Of a stretch of 13,059 nucleotides of DNA, positions 1-7,925 are shown piece by piece. Under the pieces are notes generated by a model. It was not told where the DNA came from. It did no database searches and saw nothing but the letters and a program-made list of their open reading frames with translations. This DNA comes from an uncultured Cellvibrio sp. (GTDB lineage Bacteria > Pseudomonadota > Gammaproteobacteria > Pseudomonadales > Cellvibrionaceae): contig CAMPIG010000085.1 of assembly GCA_946886255.1 (NCBI GenBank), positions 1-13,059 on the forward strand. The letters run 5' to 3'. The position numbers and the translations under genes were made by a program. The number at the start of each line of letters is the position of its first letter. Position 1 is the stretch's first letter.

Positions 1-134
1 CCCAAGCGCGCTTCCAGAGATGCCACCGCCCGCGTGATACTCGCAGCGGACATTCCCATGCGCCGGGCTGCGGCGGCGAAGCTTTCTTCTTCAGCGACGG
101 CAATAAAAACCTGCATTTCCTGAAATCTGTCCAA
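1..134 (-). CDS. LysR-type transcriptional regulator, N-terminal part (cut by window edge)
   Basis: The minus strand encodes 44 residues of a LysR-type helix-turn-helix domain before the window ends. The protein begins MDRFQEMQVFIAVAEEESF and continues through an Ala-rich helix (residues 20-24), RRMGMS (25-30) and a recognition helix ending AVASLEARL (36-44). This is the standard LysR N-terminus, in which a Phe-x-x-Val-Ala helix precedes the DNA-binding turn. I chose the TTG at 134 as start because the family usually begins with Met at this point and a GGAG Shine-Dalgarno lies seven bases upstream (142-145). The in-frame ATG at 116 would remove the first helix. The ATG at 147 is in another frame and soon stops. 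The gene is divergent from metG. LysR regulators commonly repress their own gene and control a divergent or nearby target, but a role for this one in metG expression is not indicated. The effector-binding domain lies outside the window, so its ligand cannot be guessed. Confidence 0.85.
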   Translation of the reverse strand, partial: MDRFQEMQVFIAVAEEESFAAAARRMGMSAASITRAVASLEARL

Positions 135-156
135 CAAGATTCTCCATCGTGATGAT

Positions 157-180
157 AGTTAATGGTCGGGCGTCTTAACT
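157..180. promoter_or_regulatory. Inverted repeat upstream of the LysR gene, candidate operator
   Basis: AGTTAA (157-162) and TTAACT (175-180) are perfect 6-base arms separated by 12 bases. The dyad begins 22 bases upstream of the LysR start codon. A dyad of this size at this position is typical of LysR autoregulatory sites, but binding is inferred. A TATCAT hexamer on the minus strand (157-152) could be a -10 box. It has no good -35 partner and would leave a very short leader. Confidence 0.35.
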
Positions 181-246
181 GCCACCCCGGGTATCTGCAC
201 CGTATTTTTTCCACGTGTACCTCGCGTCTCGGCCAGGCCGGACCAA

Positions 247-275
247 CTGATATCTCATGGCAAAAATGCTATAGT
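247..275 (+). promoter_or_regulatory. Extended -10 sigma-70-type promoter for metG
   Basis: A -35-like CTGATA (247-252, 4/6 match) is followed by a 17-base spacer and TATAGT (270-275, 5/6 match). The extended -10 dinucleotide TG is at 267-268. Transcription would start near 282, giving a leader of about 117 bases before the metG ATG. No attenuator or riboswitch is evident in the leader. Confidence 0.6.
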
Positions 276-398
276 GCGCCTCCTTTCAGCCAGCTGGGTT
301 GTGGGTTATCCCCTGCCAGTGCATGAGCTGACGATTTCAATCGCACCATCTTGTAAAATTCGTGATCTGCACACAACCTTGGATAGATACCCAGACCT

Positions 399-2417
399 AT
401 GACCCAAGCTCGTAAAATTCTTGTTACCAGTGCCCTGCCCTACGCCAACGGCTCGATTCACCTCGGCCACCTGGTGGAATATATCCAGACCGATATCTGG
501 GTTCGCTTCCAGAAGCTGCGCGGTGAAGATTGTTTGTATGTCTGCGCCGACGATGCGCACGGCACCGCCATCATGCTGAAAGCTGAGCAGCTGGGTCACA
601 GCCCTGAACAACAAATTGCCAATGTCAAAGCAGAGCACCAGCAGGATTTTGCTGATTTTCTGATTGGCTTTGATAATTACCACTCGACGCACAGTGAAGA
701 AAATCGCGAACTGTCGACGATGATCTATCAACGCTTGCTGGCCAATGGTCACATCGCGACCCGCAGTATCACCCAAGCCTACGACCCGGAAAAAAATCTG
801 TTTCTGGCAGACCGCTACATAAAAGGCACCTGCCCCAAATGTAAATCCGAGGACCAGTATGGCGACAACTGTGAAAAATGTGGTGCCACCTATTCGCCGA
901 TGGACTTGATCAACCCTAAGTCGGCCATCTCCGGCGCGACACCGGTTGCCAAGGATTCCGAACATTTCTTCTTTACCTTACCCGCGTTCAGCGACTTCCT
1001 GAAAGACTGGACCCGCGCCGGCCATTTGCAAGATGAAGTGGCAAACAAGATGGCGGAGTGGCTGGATGCCGGTTTGCAGGAGTGGGATATCTCCCGCGAT
1101 GCGCCCTACTTCGGTTTTGAAATCCCCGATCAACCGGGTAAATATTTTTACGTCTGGCTGGACGCGCCTATTGGATATATCGCCAGTCTGAAACATTACG
1201 GCGACCAACACGGCATTGATTGGCAGGACTACTGGAAGCCGGATTCCACGGCGGAGGTTTATCACTTTATCGGCAAGGATATCGTCAACTTCCACGCCCT
1301 CTTCTGGCCCGCTATGCTGCATTCGGCCAAGTTGCGCACCCCCACAAAAATCTGTGTGCATGGGTTTCTGACTGTGAATGGCACCAAGATGAGCAAATCG
1401 CGCGGCACCTTTATCAACGCGCGCACTTACCTCAAGCACCTGAATCCGGAATATTTGCGCTATTACTTTGCCGCCAAGTTGACCAGTGCCGTGGATGATC
1501 TCGACCTGAATCTTGAGGATTTTATCCAGCGCGTCAACAGCGATCTGGTCGGCAAGGTCGTTAACATTGCCAGCCGCACTGCCAAGTTCATCAACAATGC
1601 GGGCGGCACCTTGTCGACCACGGTTGCTGACCCAGTCCTATGGGAAAAATTCGTGGATGCGGGAGCCATCATTGCGGCACATTACGAAGCGCGGGATTTC
1701 AGCAAAGCCATGCGTGAAATCATGGCGCTGGCTGACGCCGCAAACGAATACATCGCCACCCAGGAACCCTGGAAGCTGGCCAAGCAACCCGGTCAGGAGC
1801 AATACACACTGGATGTCTGCACGCTGGGCATCAACATGTTCCGCGCCCTGCTCACCTATCTCAAACCTGTTTTACCGGCATTGACCGCCAAAGCCGAGGA
1901 ATTCCTCGGTGAAACCCTGAGCTGGGACCAGCCGGTGCGCTTTCGTGGCGGCGACCGCATCAACACCTTTACACCTTTATTAACCCGCGTAGAGAAAGAC
2001 AAGGTCGATGCGATGCTCGAAGCCAGCAAAGAAGCCCTCGCCAACACCGCGCCTAAAGCCAGCGGATCACTGGCGGACGATCCAATTGCCGAGGAGATTG
2101 AGTTTGGTGATTTTGCCAAGGTAGATCTGCGCATTGCTTTGATCGCCAACGCCGAACACGTGGAAGGTTCTGACAAACTCCTGCGTTTGACTCTGGACCT
2201 CGGCGGAGAAACCCGCAACGTCTTCTCTGGTATCAAAGCCGCGTATAAACCGGAGGAGCTGGTAGGCAAGCTTACTGTGGTAGTTGCCAACCTCAAGCCG
2301 CGCAAGATGAAGTTCGGCATGAGCGAAGGCATGGTGCTTGCCGCTGGTCCAGGTGGCAGCGAGCTGTACCTGCTCGAGCCCCACAACGGCGCCCAACCCG
2401 GCCAACGGGTGATGTAA
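399..2417 (+). CDS. metG: Methionyl-tRNA synthetase
   Basis: This cytoplasmic class I aminoacyl-tRNA synthetase charges tRNA-Met and initiator tRNA with methionine using ATP. The 672-residue product is close to the E. coli length. The Rossmann-fold catalytic domain carries the HIGH-type signature as HLGH (residues 21-24) and an intact KMSKS loop (330-334). The zinc-knuckle insertion has four cysteines (145, 148, 158, 161). An alpha-helical anticodon-binding domain follows the catalytic core. The C-terminal 100 residues or so (from about 570, FAKVDLRI onward) are a Trbp111-type OB-fold that binds tRNA and mediates dimerisation, so this is the long form of the enzyme. The ATG at 399 fits the family N-terminus, with lysine 6 followed by the first beta strand. 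The Shine-Dalgarno is weak (GGATAG, about 13 bases upstream). In E. coli the divergent neighbour is mrp/apbC, whereas here it is a LysR regulator. A REP-like repeat follows the stop codon. Confidence 0.98.
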   Translation: MTQARKILVTSALPYANGSIHLGHLVEYIQTDIWVRFQKLRGEDCLYVCADDAHGTAIMLKAEQLGHSPEQQIANVKAEHQQDFADFLIGFDNYHSTHSEENRELSTMIYQRLLANGHIATRSITQAYDPEKNLFLADRYIKGTCPKCKSEDQYGDNCEKCGATYSPMDLINPKSAISGATPVAKDSEHFFFTLPAFSDFLKDWTRAGHLQDEVANKMAEWLDAGLQEWDISRDAPYFGFEIPDQPGKYFYVWLDAPIGYIASLKHYGDQHGIDWQDYWKPDSTAEVYHFIGKDIVNFHALFWPAMLHSAKLRTPTKICVHGFLTVNGTKMSKSRGTFINARTYLKHLNPEYLRYYFAAKLTSAVDDLDLNLEDFIQRVNSDLVGKVVNIASRTAKFINNAGGTLSTTVADPVLWEKFVDAGAIIAAHYEARDFSKAMREIMALADAANEYIATQEPWKLAKQPGQEQYTLDVCTLGINMFRALLTYLKPVLPALTAKAEEFLGETLSWDQPVRFRGGDRINTFTPLLTRVEKDKVDAMLEASKEALANTAPKASGSLADDPIAEEIEFGDFAKVDLRIALIANAEHVEGSDKLLRLTLDLGGETRNVFSGIKAAYKPEELVGKLTVVVANLKPRKMKFGMSEGMVLAAGPGGSELYLLEPHNGAQPGQRVM

Positions 2418-2421
2418 CAGC

Positions 2422-2455
2422 TGTCGGATTACGCCTAACGGCTAATTCGACCTAC
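2422..2455 (-). repeat. REP-like palindrome, copy 1
   Basis: Read on the minus strand this begins GTAG, then GTCGAATTA, GCC, a four-base loop, GGC, a bulged G, TAATCCGAC and A. The outer nine-base arms pair apart from one G-T wobble and the inner GCC/GGC pairs complete a 12-pair stem. It lies five bases after the metG stop codon. It matches the copies at 6108-6140 and 9534-9566. The 5' GTAG tetranucleotide and bulged hairpin are the hallmark layout of REP sequences mobilised by RAYT transposases. Membership of that family is inferred. Confidence 0.8.
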
Positions 2456-2511
2456 CGTTACAGCGCGGTAAAAACTGTTATCGCCACAGGTTTCAAGCAT
2501 ATTCCCAAATA

Positions 2512-2541
2512 AACGGCGTTTTGGATTGATCCCGCGCCGTT
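2512..2541. promoter_or_regulatory. Inverted repeat bracketing the rnf -35 box
   Basis: AACGGCG (2512-2518) and CGCCGTT (2535-2541) are perfect 7-base arms with a 16-base spacer. The candidate -35 hexamer of the rnf promoter lies in the spacer, so a protein bound here would overlap RNA polymerase. This could be an operator. A weak RNA hairpin is a less likely alternative, because most of it lies upstream of the predicted transcription start. Confidence 0.4.
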
Positions 2542-2554
2542 GCTTTACGATAAT
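2526..2554 (+). promoter_or_regulatory. Candidate sigma-70 promoter of the rnf operon
   Basis: TTGATC (2526-2531, 4/6 match to the -35 consensus) and GATAAT (2549-2554, 5/6 match to the -10) are separated by exactly 17 bases. The predicted start is near 2561, leaving a leader of about 37 bases before rnfA. A 14-base palindrome lies on the predicted start site. Confidence 0.55.
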
Positions 2555-2559
2555 GCGCC

Positions 2560-2573
2560 CCTGAAATTTCAGG
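2560..2573. promoter_or_regulatory. Perfect 14-base palindrome at the predicted rnf transcription start
   Basis: CCTGAAATTTCAGG is fully self-complementary and covers the predicted +1 of the rnf transcript. This is a repressor-like position. I do not recognise it as the site of a known regulator. Confidence 0.4.
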
Positions 2574-2597
2574 CGTCAGCCGACAGGTAGAGAATCC

Positions 2598-3173
2598 ATG
2601 ACCGAATTTGCTGTCATCATGCTCGGCACCATCCTGGTGAACAACTTTGTGCTGGTCCAGTTTCTGGGGCTGTGCCCGTTTATGGGCGTGTCCAACAAGC
2701 TGGAATCGGCCATCGGTATGGCCGGCGCTACCACCTTTGTGATGACACTCGCCTCTATCTGCACTTACCTGGTCTTCACCTGGATTCTCGCGCCTTTGGG
2801 CCTGGATTACCTGCGCACTATCTCCTTTATATTGGTGATTGCGGCGGTCGTGCAGTTCACCAAGATGTTTATGGAGAAAACCAGCCCGCTGTTGTACCGC
2901 ATCCTTGGCGTTTTTCTGCCGCTGATTACCGTGAACTGTGCAGTGCTGGGTGTGGCTTTGCTGAATATCAACAAAACCCATAGTTTCTGGGAATCTACGT
3001 TGTATGGGTTCGGCGGCGCTGTTGGGTTTTCTGTTGTATTGATCCTGTTCTCGGCCATGCGCGAACGCCTGGCAGTGGCCGATGTGCCCGTGCCCTTCAA
3101 GGGCGCCGCCATCGGCATGATCACTGCGGGTCTGATGTCCCTCGCCTTTATGGGCTTCAGTGGCCTTGTCTAA
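2598..3173 (+). CDS. rnfA: Rnf electron transport complex subunit A
   Basis: RnfA (RsxA in enterics) is a polytopic inner-membrane subunit of the ferredoxin:NAD+ oxidoreductase. Its 191 residues compare with 193 in E. coli. The sequence is almost entirely hydrophobic with about six membrane helices. It starts with the family-typical MTEF and [17 protein letters not shown]. Cys26 (LGLCP) and Cys114 (TVNCAVLG) are the conserved pair that, with the equivalent pair in RnfE, holds a [2Fe-2S] cluster inside the membrane in known Rnf and Nqr structures. RnfA and RnfE are paralogues inserted in opposite orientations. The ATG at 2598 has a modest Shine-Dalgarno (AGG/GAGA at 2585-2593). It is the first gene of a six-gene operon with its own candidate promoter at 2526-2554, and rnfB follows after 21 bases. 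Confidence 0.97.
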   Translation: MTEFAVIMLGTILVNNFVLVQFLGLCPFMGVSNKLESAIGMAGATTFVMTLASICTYLVFTWILAPLGLDYLRTISFILVIAAVVQFTKMFMEKTSPLLYRILGVFLPLITVNCAVLGVALLNINKTHSFWESTLYGFGGAVGFSVVLILFSAMRERLAVADVPVPFKGAAIGMITAGLMSLAFMGFSGLV

Positions 3174-3194
3174 GCCGGAGATGTAGCACCGATT

Positions 3195-3815
3195 ATGTTT
3201 GAACTCATTATCCAGAACCCCATCCTCGCTGCGCTGATCGCCTTGATCGGCCTGGCCGCGTTGTTTGGCGCAATCCTGGGTTTTGCGGCGGTGAAGTTCA
3301 AAGTTGAAGGCGACCCTATCGTCGACCAGATCGACAATCTGCTGCCGCAAACCCAGTGCGGCCAATGTGGCTATCCCGGCTGCCGGCCCTACGCCCAGGC
3401 TATTGCCGGCGGTGATGCCATCAATAAGTGCCCACCCGGCGGCCAAACCACCATCAACGCCCTGGCGGATCTGCTGGCTGTCCCCGCGCCCACCCTGGAC
3501 GAAGAACACGGCGAGGAATCCGAAGTCAAGAAAGTGGCTTTTATCCGCGAAGACGAGTGTATCGGGTGCACCAAGTGCATCCAAGCTTGCCCGATGGATG
3601 CCATCCTCGGTGCCGCCAAGCAGATGCATACCGTGATTGCCGATGAGTGCACCGGCTGCGACTTGTGTGTGGAGCCCTGTCCCGTAGATTGTATTGACAT
3701 GATTCCGGTGGAAACCGGCGTTAAAGAGTGGAAGTGGGAGTTGCCCGCCATCAACGCCAACATCATCGCCACCGACCGCGATTCGCAGGATCAGCCCACA
3801 GGTAAAGCCGCTTAA
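3195..3815 (+). CDS. rnfB: Rnf electron transport complex subunit B, Fe-S protein
   Basis: RnfB is thought to be the entry or exit point for ferredoxin electrons on the cytoplasmic face. The 206-residue protein has one N-terminal membrane helix (about 8-32). A four-cysteine Fe-S domain follows (Cys55, 58, 63 and 79, in [10 protein letters not shown] and NKCPPGG). Two ferredoxin-type [4Fe-4S] motifs come next: Cys122, 125, 128, 132 ([12 protein letters not shown]) and Cys152, 155, 158, 162 ([12 protein letters not shown]). All cluster ligands are intact. The C-terminal tail after about residue 185 is hydrophilic and slightly longer than in E. coli RsxB (192 residues). GGAG at 3177-3180 is a rather distant Shine-Dalgarno for the ATG at 3195. 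The stop codon overlaps the rnfC start by one base (TAATG), which suggests translational coupling. Confidence 0.97.
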   Translation: MFELIIQNPILAALIALIGLAALFGAILGFAAVKFKVEGDPIVDQIDNLLPQTQCGQCGYPGCRPYAQAIAGGDAINKCPPGGQTTINALADLLAVPAPTLDEEHGEESEVKKVAFIREDECIGCTKCIQACPMDAILGAAKQMHTVIADECTGCDLCVEPCPVDCIDMIPVETGVKEWKWELPAINANIIATDRDSQDQPTGKAA

Positions 3816-6103
3816 TGACCAGCCTGATCAAAATCCGGGAAATCCCCGGCGGAATTCACCCGCCTGAGCATAAAGCACAATCCTTGCGTTTGCCGCTGGG
3901 CTCGGTGCCGCTGCCGCCACAGTTGGTAGTACCAGTCAGCCAGCATATCGGCGAACCGGCCACACCGGTGGTCAATGTGGGTGAGCGCGTACTGACCGGA
4001 CAGCTGATTGCTGCCGCCAATGGCGTCTTCAGTGCCAATATCCACGCGCCGAGTTCCGGCACTGTAGTGGCGATTGAAGATCGCGTCCTGACACACCCGT
4101 CGGGGATGAGCGACACCTGCATTGTGATCGAGACGGATGGCAAGGATGAATGGGTGCCATTGAGTCCCTGCGAGGATTACCACGCACTGGATAAGACGGC
4201 CCTGCAAGACAAAATCCGCCTGGCCGGGGTAGCTGGTCTGGGTGGTGCCGGCTTTCCGACAGCGGTAAAACTCAACCCGCGCTCTACGGAAGTGATTGAT
4301 ACCCTGATCATCAATGGCGCCGAGTGCGAGCCCTATATCACCGCCGATGACATCCTGATGCAGACCCGCGCCGAGGAAATCATTGCAGGAACTCTGATGG
4401 TCAGCCATCTGCTGCACGAGCCCAAAGACCTGATCATCGGGCTGGAAGACAATAAACCTCAAGCCTTGGCGGCCCTGCAAAAAGCCGCGCAAGGTACACG
4501 CATACAAGTGGTGGCCTTTCCGACCAAGTATCCCTCGGGTGGCGCCAAGCAGATCATCCAGATTCTGACCGGGCGGGAAATTCCTACCGACCACCATTCC
4601 GCCTACATCGGCGTTATTTGCCTCAACGTCGGCACTGTCGCGGCAGCCTGGCGTGCGGTGCGTTATGGTGAACCGCTGATTTCGCGGATTACCACGGTAG
4701 TCGGTGAAGCGCTGGAGATGCAGCGCAACGTGGAAGTCCGCATCGGCACCCCCATTGACTATCTGCTTGCGCAACACGGTTTTGATGCGAAGAAAGCCTC
4801 GCGCCTGATCATGGGCGGCCCGATGATGGGATTTACCTTGCCAATCCCCAGCGTGCCGGTCATTAAAACCACCAACTGCATCCTCGCCCCCACAAAAAAA
4901 GAATTGCCTCCGCCACCGCCAGCGCAAGCCTGTATTCGTTGCGGCCTGTGCGCAGATGCCTGCCCCGCCAGTTTGTTACCGCAGCAACTGTTCTGGTATG
5001 CGCAAGCGGAAGATATGGAAAAACTGCAAGCGCACAATCTGTTTGATTGCATTGAGTGTGGTGCCTGTTCTTATGTGTGTCCGAGTAATATTCCCCTGGT
5101 GCAATATTACCGCGCGGCCAAGGGCACGATTCGCCAGCACGAACTGGAGAAAGAAAAATCTGATCGCTCACGCCGTCGGTTTGAATTCCGTCAGCAACGT
5201 ATCGCAAAAGAAGAAGCGGAAAAAGAAGCTAAACGTCTAGCACGCAAACAGGCCGCTGAAGAAGCAAAACAAAAGCTCGCCGAAAAAGCCGTCGCACCGG
5301 CGCCGCAAACCGCCGTTGTCGCCGAGGCCGTAGCCAAAGCTCGCGCCGTGCAGCAAACACCGGAAGAACAAAAAGCCAAACTTGAGCGTATGCTTGCCGC
5401 GGCACAAAACAGCCTTGAGCATGCGCGCCAGCCATTAGTAGCCAATGAAGAAGGCGCGGTGATTACGCCGGAGCAATTGGAAAAACAACAGGCGCGGATC
5501 AAGCAAGCCGAATTAAAAGTCAGTGAGGCTGAGAAAAAACTCGCTGATTTTATGGCGACACAAGACGCTACGCCGGCAACCACGCCCGCCAGTGCCGAAG
5601 ACCCGGTGGCCGCCGCCATCGCCCGGGCTCAGGCAAAACTGACCATGGCACCAGACGAAAAGCTGCGCACGACTTTAGAGTCGTTGCAAACGCGCCTCGC
5701 CAAAGCCCAGGAAAAGGCCGCCGCCGCCAAAGCCGAAGGTAGCACTACCGCTGATGCACTGCAGCAAGGCGTAGAAAAACTGCAACAGAAAATTGCCGAA
5801 ACAGAAGCCGAACTCGCACAACTTACCGCAACAGCAAAGCCGGCATCAGAGATCAGTACACCGCCAGTAGAGCAAAGTGCGGCAAACATCGCCATTGAAA
5901 AAGCCAAGGCCAAAGCAGCGGCGCTGGCTACCATGAGTGATACAGAAAAACGCGCAGAACAACTGAAATCCCTGGAAACCCGTTTGCAAAAAGCGCGCGA
6001 ACGTCTGGCCAAAGCCGAAGCGGACAATGATCCGAATATCGAAGCCTTCCGCACCGGCGTCGTAAAACTCGAAGAAAAGCACAAAGACCTGCAAGACGCG
6101 TAA
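3815..6103 (+). CDS. rnfC: Rnf electron transport complex subunit C, NADH/FMN and Fe-S subunit with long C-terminal repeats
   Basis: RnfC is the peripheral cytoplasmic subunit proposed to handle NAD(H). It resembles the 51-kDa flavoprotein subunit of respiratory complex I. The 762-residue protein has an N-terminal barrel-like domain (1-130), then the nucleotide/flavin-binding domain with GLGGAGFP (141-148). A SLBB-type region and two [4Fe-4S] motifs follow: Cys373, 376, 379, 383 (CIRCGLCADACP) and Cys412, 415, 418, 422 (CIECGACSYVCP). After about residue 440 the sequence becomes an Ala/Lys/Glu/Gln-rich helical tail of some 320 residues, almost certainly coiled coil. The tail contains three degenerate repeats of about 95 residues, starting near 515, 611 and 707, the last cut short by the C-terminus. 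Long Ala-rich tails are also found in E. coli RsxC (740 residues). The tail codons are richer in adenine than the core, as expected for Lys/Glu runs. The start overlaps the rnfB stop. Confidence 0.97.
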   Translation: MTSLIKIREIPGGIHPPEHKAQSLRLPLGSVPLPPQLVVPVSQHIGEPATPVVNVGERVLTGQLIAAANGVFSANIHAPSSGTVVAIEDRVLTHPSGMSDTCIVIETDGKDEWVPLSPCEDYHALDKTALQDKIRLAGVAGLGGAGFPTAVKLNPRSTEVIDTLIINGAECEPYITADDILMQTRAEEIIAGTLMVSHLLHEPKDLIIGLEDNKPQALAALQKAAQGTRIQVVAFPTKYPSGGAKQIIQILTGREIPTDHHSAYIGVICLNVGTVAAAWRAVRYGEPLISRITTVVGEALEMQRNVEVRIGTPIDYLLAQHGFDAKKASRLIMGGPMMGFTLPIPSVPVIKTTNCILAPTKKELPPPPPAQACIRCGLCADACPASLLPQQLFWYAQAEDMEKLQAHNLFDCIECGACSYVCPSNIPLVQYYRAAKGTIRQHELEKEKSDRSRRRFEFRQQRIAKEEAEKEAKRLARKQAAEEAKQKLAEKAVAPAPQTAVVAEAVAKARAVQQTPEEQKAKLERMLAAAQNSLEHARQPLVANEEGAVITPEQLEKQQARIKQAELKVSEAEKKLADFMATQDATPATTPASAEDPVAAAIARAQAKLTMAPDEKLRTTLESLQTRLAKAQEKAAAAKAEGSTTADALQQGVEKLQQKIAETEAELAQLTATAKPASEISTPPVEQSAANIAIEKAKAKAAALATMSDTEKRAEQLKSLETRLQKARERLAKAEADNDPNIEAFRTGVVKLEEKHKDLQDA
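5357..6103 (+). repeat. Three degenerate tandem repeats in the RnfC coiled-coil tail
   Basis: RnfC residues about 515-610, 611-706 and 707-762 each start with an acidic, Lys-containing segment (PEEQK, APDEK, SDTEK). Each continues with a leucine-spaced helix (NSLEHAR, TRLAKAQ, TRLQKAR). Units 1 and 2 end in a Pro/Ala/Thr-rich linker, and each unit is preceded by an Ala-Lys segment such as IEKAKAKA. Equivalent leucines (534, 628, 724) are 94 and 96 residues apart. The repeats are clear at protein level but diverged in DNA. Confidence 0.65.
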
Positions 6104-6107
6104 ACAC

Positions 6108-6140
6108 CTAGGTCGGATTAGCCGCAGGCGTAATCCGACA
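6108..6140 (+). repeat. REP-like palindrome, copy 2, inside the rnf operon
   Basis: On the plus strand this reads CTAG, GTCGGATTA, GCC, loop GCA, GGC, a bulged G, TAATCCGAC and A. The nine-base outer arms are perfect. It begins four bases after the rnfC stop and fills the gap up to an in-frame ATG at 6141. It is in the opposite orientation to copies 1 and 3. Its hairpin could stabilise the upstream mRNA or reduce the coupling of rnfC to rnfD. Confidence 0.8.
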
Positions 6141-6176
6141 ATGACCCAAGATTCAGATCATGCATCGAGATTATTA

Positions 6177-7235
6177 ATGGCGTTTTTGAAAGTTACCTCG
6201 CCCCATGCCCACAAAGGGCACTCAACCGGCCATTTAATGCGGCTGGTGATCCTCGCTACCCTGCCGGGCTTTCTCGCGCTGGTGTGGTTTTTTGGGGTGG
6301 GTGTAGTGTTTAACGTGTTATTGGCCTGTCTGGCCTGCGTCGCGTTTGAAGCGCTGGCGATAAAACTGCGCGGCCGCCCGGTGATGTTTTATCTGCGCGA
6401 TTACAGCGCGCTGGTCACCGGGGTTTTACTCGGCCTTTCCCTGCCGCCTTATTGTCCCTGGTGGATCGTGGTCGTCGGCAGTCTCTGCGCCATCATTCTC
6501 GCCAAACAACTCTATGGCGGTATGGGTTTCAACCCCTTCAATCCAGCGATGGTGGGTTACGTCATACTGCTGATTTCATTTCCGGTAGAGATGACGCAAT
6601 GGGCCGCGCCCTCGACCATGCTGGAAACCGGGGACTCCCTGCCGGGTGTTATTGATAGCTTGCAAAAAATCTGGTTGGACACACCGATCGATGGCTATAC
6701 CGCTGCAACGCCGCTCGACGTCATGAAACAAAACAGCAGCTTGCTGGTTGCTGATGTTTACGCCAATGAACCGGCGTTTAACACCGGAACCCTCGCGGGT
6801 GCAGGTTGGGAGTGGGTCAATATCGGCTTTTTAATCGGCGGCATTTTTCTCTTAACCCAGCGAGTATTTACCTGGCACGCGCCGGTCAGCATGCTCGTTG
6901 CACTGACGCTGATGGCGGCACTCTTTCACGACGGTGGCAGCTCCAGCAGTGGCGGTTCACCCCTGTTTCATTTGTTGTCCGGCGCCACCATGTTTGGTGC
7001 GTTTTTTATCGTAACTGATCCAGTCAGCTCTGCGGTCAGTAAAAAAGGACGGATCATCTACGGCGCCGCTATCGGTATGCTGGCGTTTGTCATTCGTCAT
7101 TGGGGTAATTATCCCGACGCGGTGGCCTTCGCCGTGCTGTTGCTGAATTTTGCCGCGCCCTTTATCGATTACTACACCTTGCCGCGCACCTATGGCCACA
7201 CCAAAGCCCGCCGCGCGACCGAGAAGGAGGAATAG
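6177..7235 (+). CDS. rnfD: Rnf electron transport complex subunit D, FMN-binding membrane protein
   Basis: RnfD is a polytopic inner-membrane subunit, homologous to NqrB, that carries covalently bound FMN and is implicated in ion translocation. I prefer the ATG at 6177. It gives 352 residues, the E. coli RsxD length, and the family-typical N-terminus MAFLKVTSPHAHKGHST. A weak GAGA Shine-Dalgarno lies six bases upstream. An in-frame ATG at 6141 would add 12 hydrophilic residues. It has no Shine-Dalgarno, because a REP-like repeat ends at the preceding base, but it cannot be excluded. The FMN-attachment motif is YTAATPLD, and its second threonine (residue 178 from the chosen start) is the expected acceptor. 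KQLYGGMGFNPFNPAM and HLLSGATMFGAFFIVTDPVS are strongly conserved family segments. About eight or more hydrophobic helices are visible. The stop codon abuts the rnfG start. Confidence 0.95.
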   Translation: MAFLKVTSPHAHKGHSTGHLMRLVILATLPGFLALVWFFGVGVVFNVLLACLACVAFEALAIKLRGRPVMFYLRDYSALVTGVLLGLSLPPYCPWWIVVVGSLCAIILAKQLYGGMGFNPFNPAMVGYVILLISFPVEMTQWAAPSTMLETGDSLPGVIDSLQKIWLDTPIDGYTAATPLDVMKQNSSLLVADVYANEPAFNTGTLAGAGWEWVNIGFLIGGIFLLTQRVFTWHAPVSMLVALTLMAALFHDGGSSSSGGSPLFHLLSGATMFGAFFIVTDPVSSAVSKKGRIIYGAAIGMLAFVIRHWGNYPDAVAFAVLLLNFAAPFIDYYTLPRTYGHTKARRATEKEE

Positions 7236-7925
7236 ATGTTAGGTGCCTCCATCAGCAAAAACAGTTTGTTGCTCGCCATCTTTGCACTAATAGCAGCCGG
7301 CGGTCTGGCTCTGACCAACGAAGGCACCAAAGCGCGTATTCAAAAAGCTGAGCGGGCCGCGCAACAAAAAGCCCTGTTTGAGATTGTGCCGCGCTCACGC
7401 CATGACAATGATCTGCTGCTGGACACAGTTCCGGTACCGGAAAACGCCTGGCACCTTTTAGGATTGAAAAAAGGCGGTGACATTCATATCGCCCGGCAAA
7501 ATGGTCAGGTAGTAGCGATGATCATCCCCGCCGTTGCGCCGGATGGTTACAGCGGCGATATCCGCATGATCGTCGGTGTAAACCGGGATGGCTCTGTGGC
7601 CGGTGTGCGAATATTGGCTCACAATGAAACACCGGGGCTGGGCGATAAAGTGGACTTGAAAAAAAGCGACTGGATTTTATCCTTTAACGGTAAATCCCTG
7701 ACGGCGCCCGCCCCGGCGGATTGGGCGGTCAAAAAAGACGGCGGCGAATTTGATCAATTCACTGGCGCTACCATTACGCCGCGGGCGGTGGTCAATCAGG
7801 TGCGTCGCGTACTGGAATTTGTCGCGACCGAGGATGAAATCTTATCTCTCGGCGCTAAAGCTGAAACGACCAGCAGTGAAACTGCTACCGACACACCGAC
7901 ATCACAGGAACAACCCCATGAGTGA
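7236..7925 (+). CDS. rnfG: Rnf electron transport complex subunit G, covalent FMN protein
   Basis: RnfG, homologous to NqrC, is anchored by one N-terminal membrane helix (about 8-27) with a periplasmic FMN-binding domain. Thr179, in FTGATITP (174-181), is the expected site where an ApbE-type flavin transferase attaches FMN through a phosphoester bond. No apbE gene is in this window. The conserved ETPGLGDKV segment lies in the middle of the domain. The protein has 229 residues against about 206 in E. coli. The extra length is mostly a Ser/Thr/Glu-rich tail after about residue 205. The ATG at 7236 follows the rnfD stop directly and has a strong AAGGAGG Shine-Dalgarno five bases upstream. The 3' end overlaps rnfE by eight bases. 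Confidence 0.97.
   Translation: MLGASISKNSLLLAIFALIAAGGLALTNEGTKARIQKAERAAQQKALFEIVPRSRHDNDLLLDTVPVPENAWHLLGLKKGGDIHIARQNGQVVAMIIPAVAPDGYSGDIRMIVGVNRDGSVAGVRILAHNETPGLGDKVDLKKSDWILSFNGKSLTAPAPADWAVKKDGGEFDQFTGATITPRAVVNQVRRVLEFVATEDEILSLGAKAETTSSETATDTPTSQEQPHE

Noticed and set aside
282..398. T-box or SAM-type riboswitch in the metG leader
   Set aside because: No T-box specifier or antiterminator and no recognisable SAM aptamer core is visible, and T-boxes are not expected in gammaproteobacteria.
306..965. Long minus-strand open frame opposite metG
   Set aside because: It lies antisense to the clearly functional metG gene, has no recognisable family features, and is explained by codon bias in the real gene.
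2493..3629. 378-codon minus-strand open frame opposite rnfA and rnfB
   Set aside because: It covers two well-identified genes on the other strand and its His/Gln/Gly-rich product resembles an antisense shadow.
3812..4927. 371-codon minus-strand open frame opposite rnfC
   Set aside because: It is antisense to the conserved Fe-S and nucleotide-binding part of rnfC and shows no signal, domain or ribosome site.
7750..7917. Upstream extension of the rnfE open frame
   Set aside because: These 56 codons overlap the conserved FMN motif of rnfG in another frame. The family N-terminus and Shine-Dalgarno place the rnfE start at 7918.
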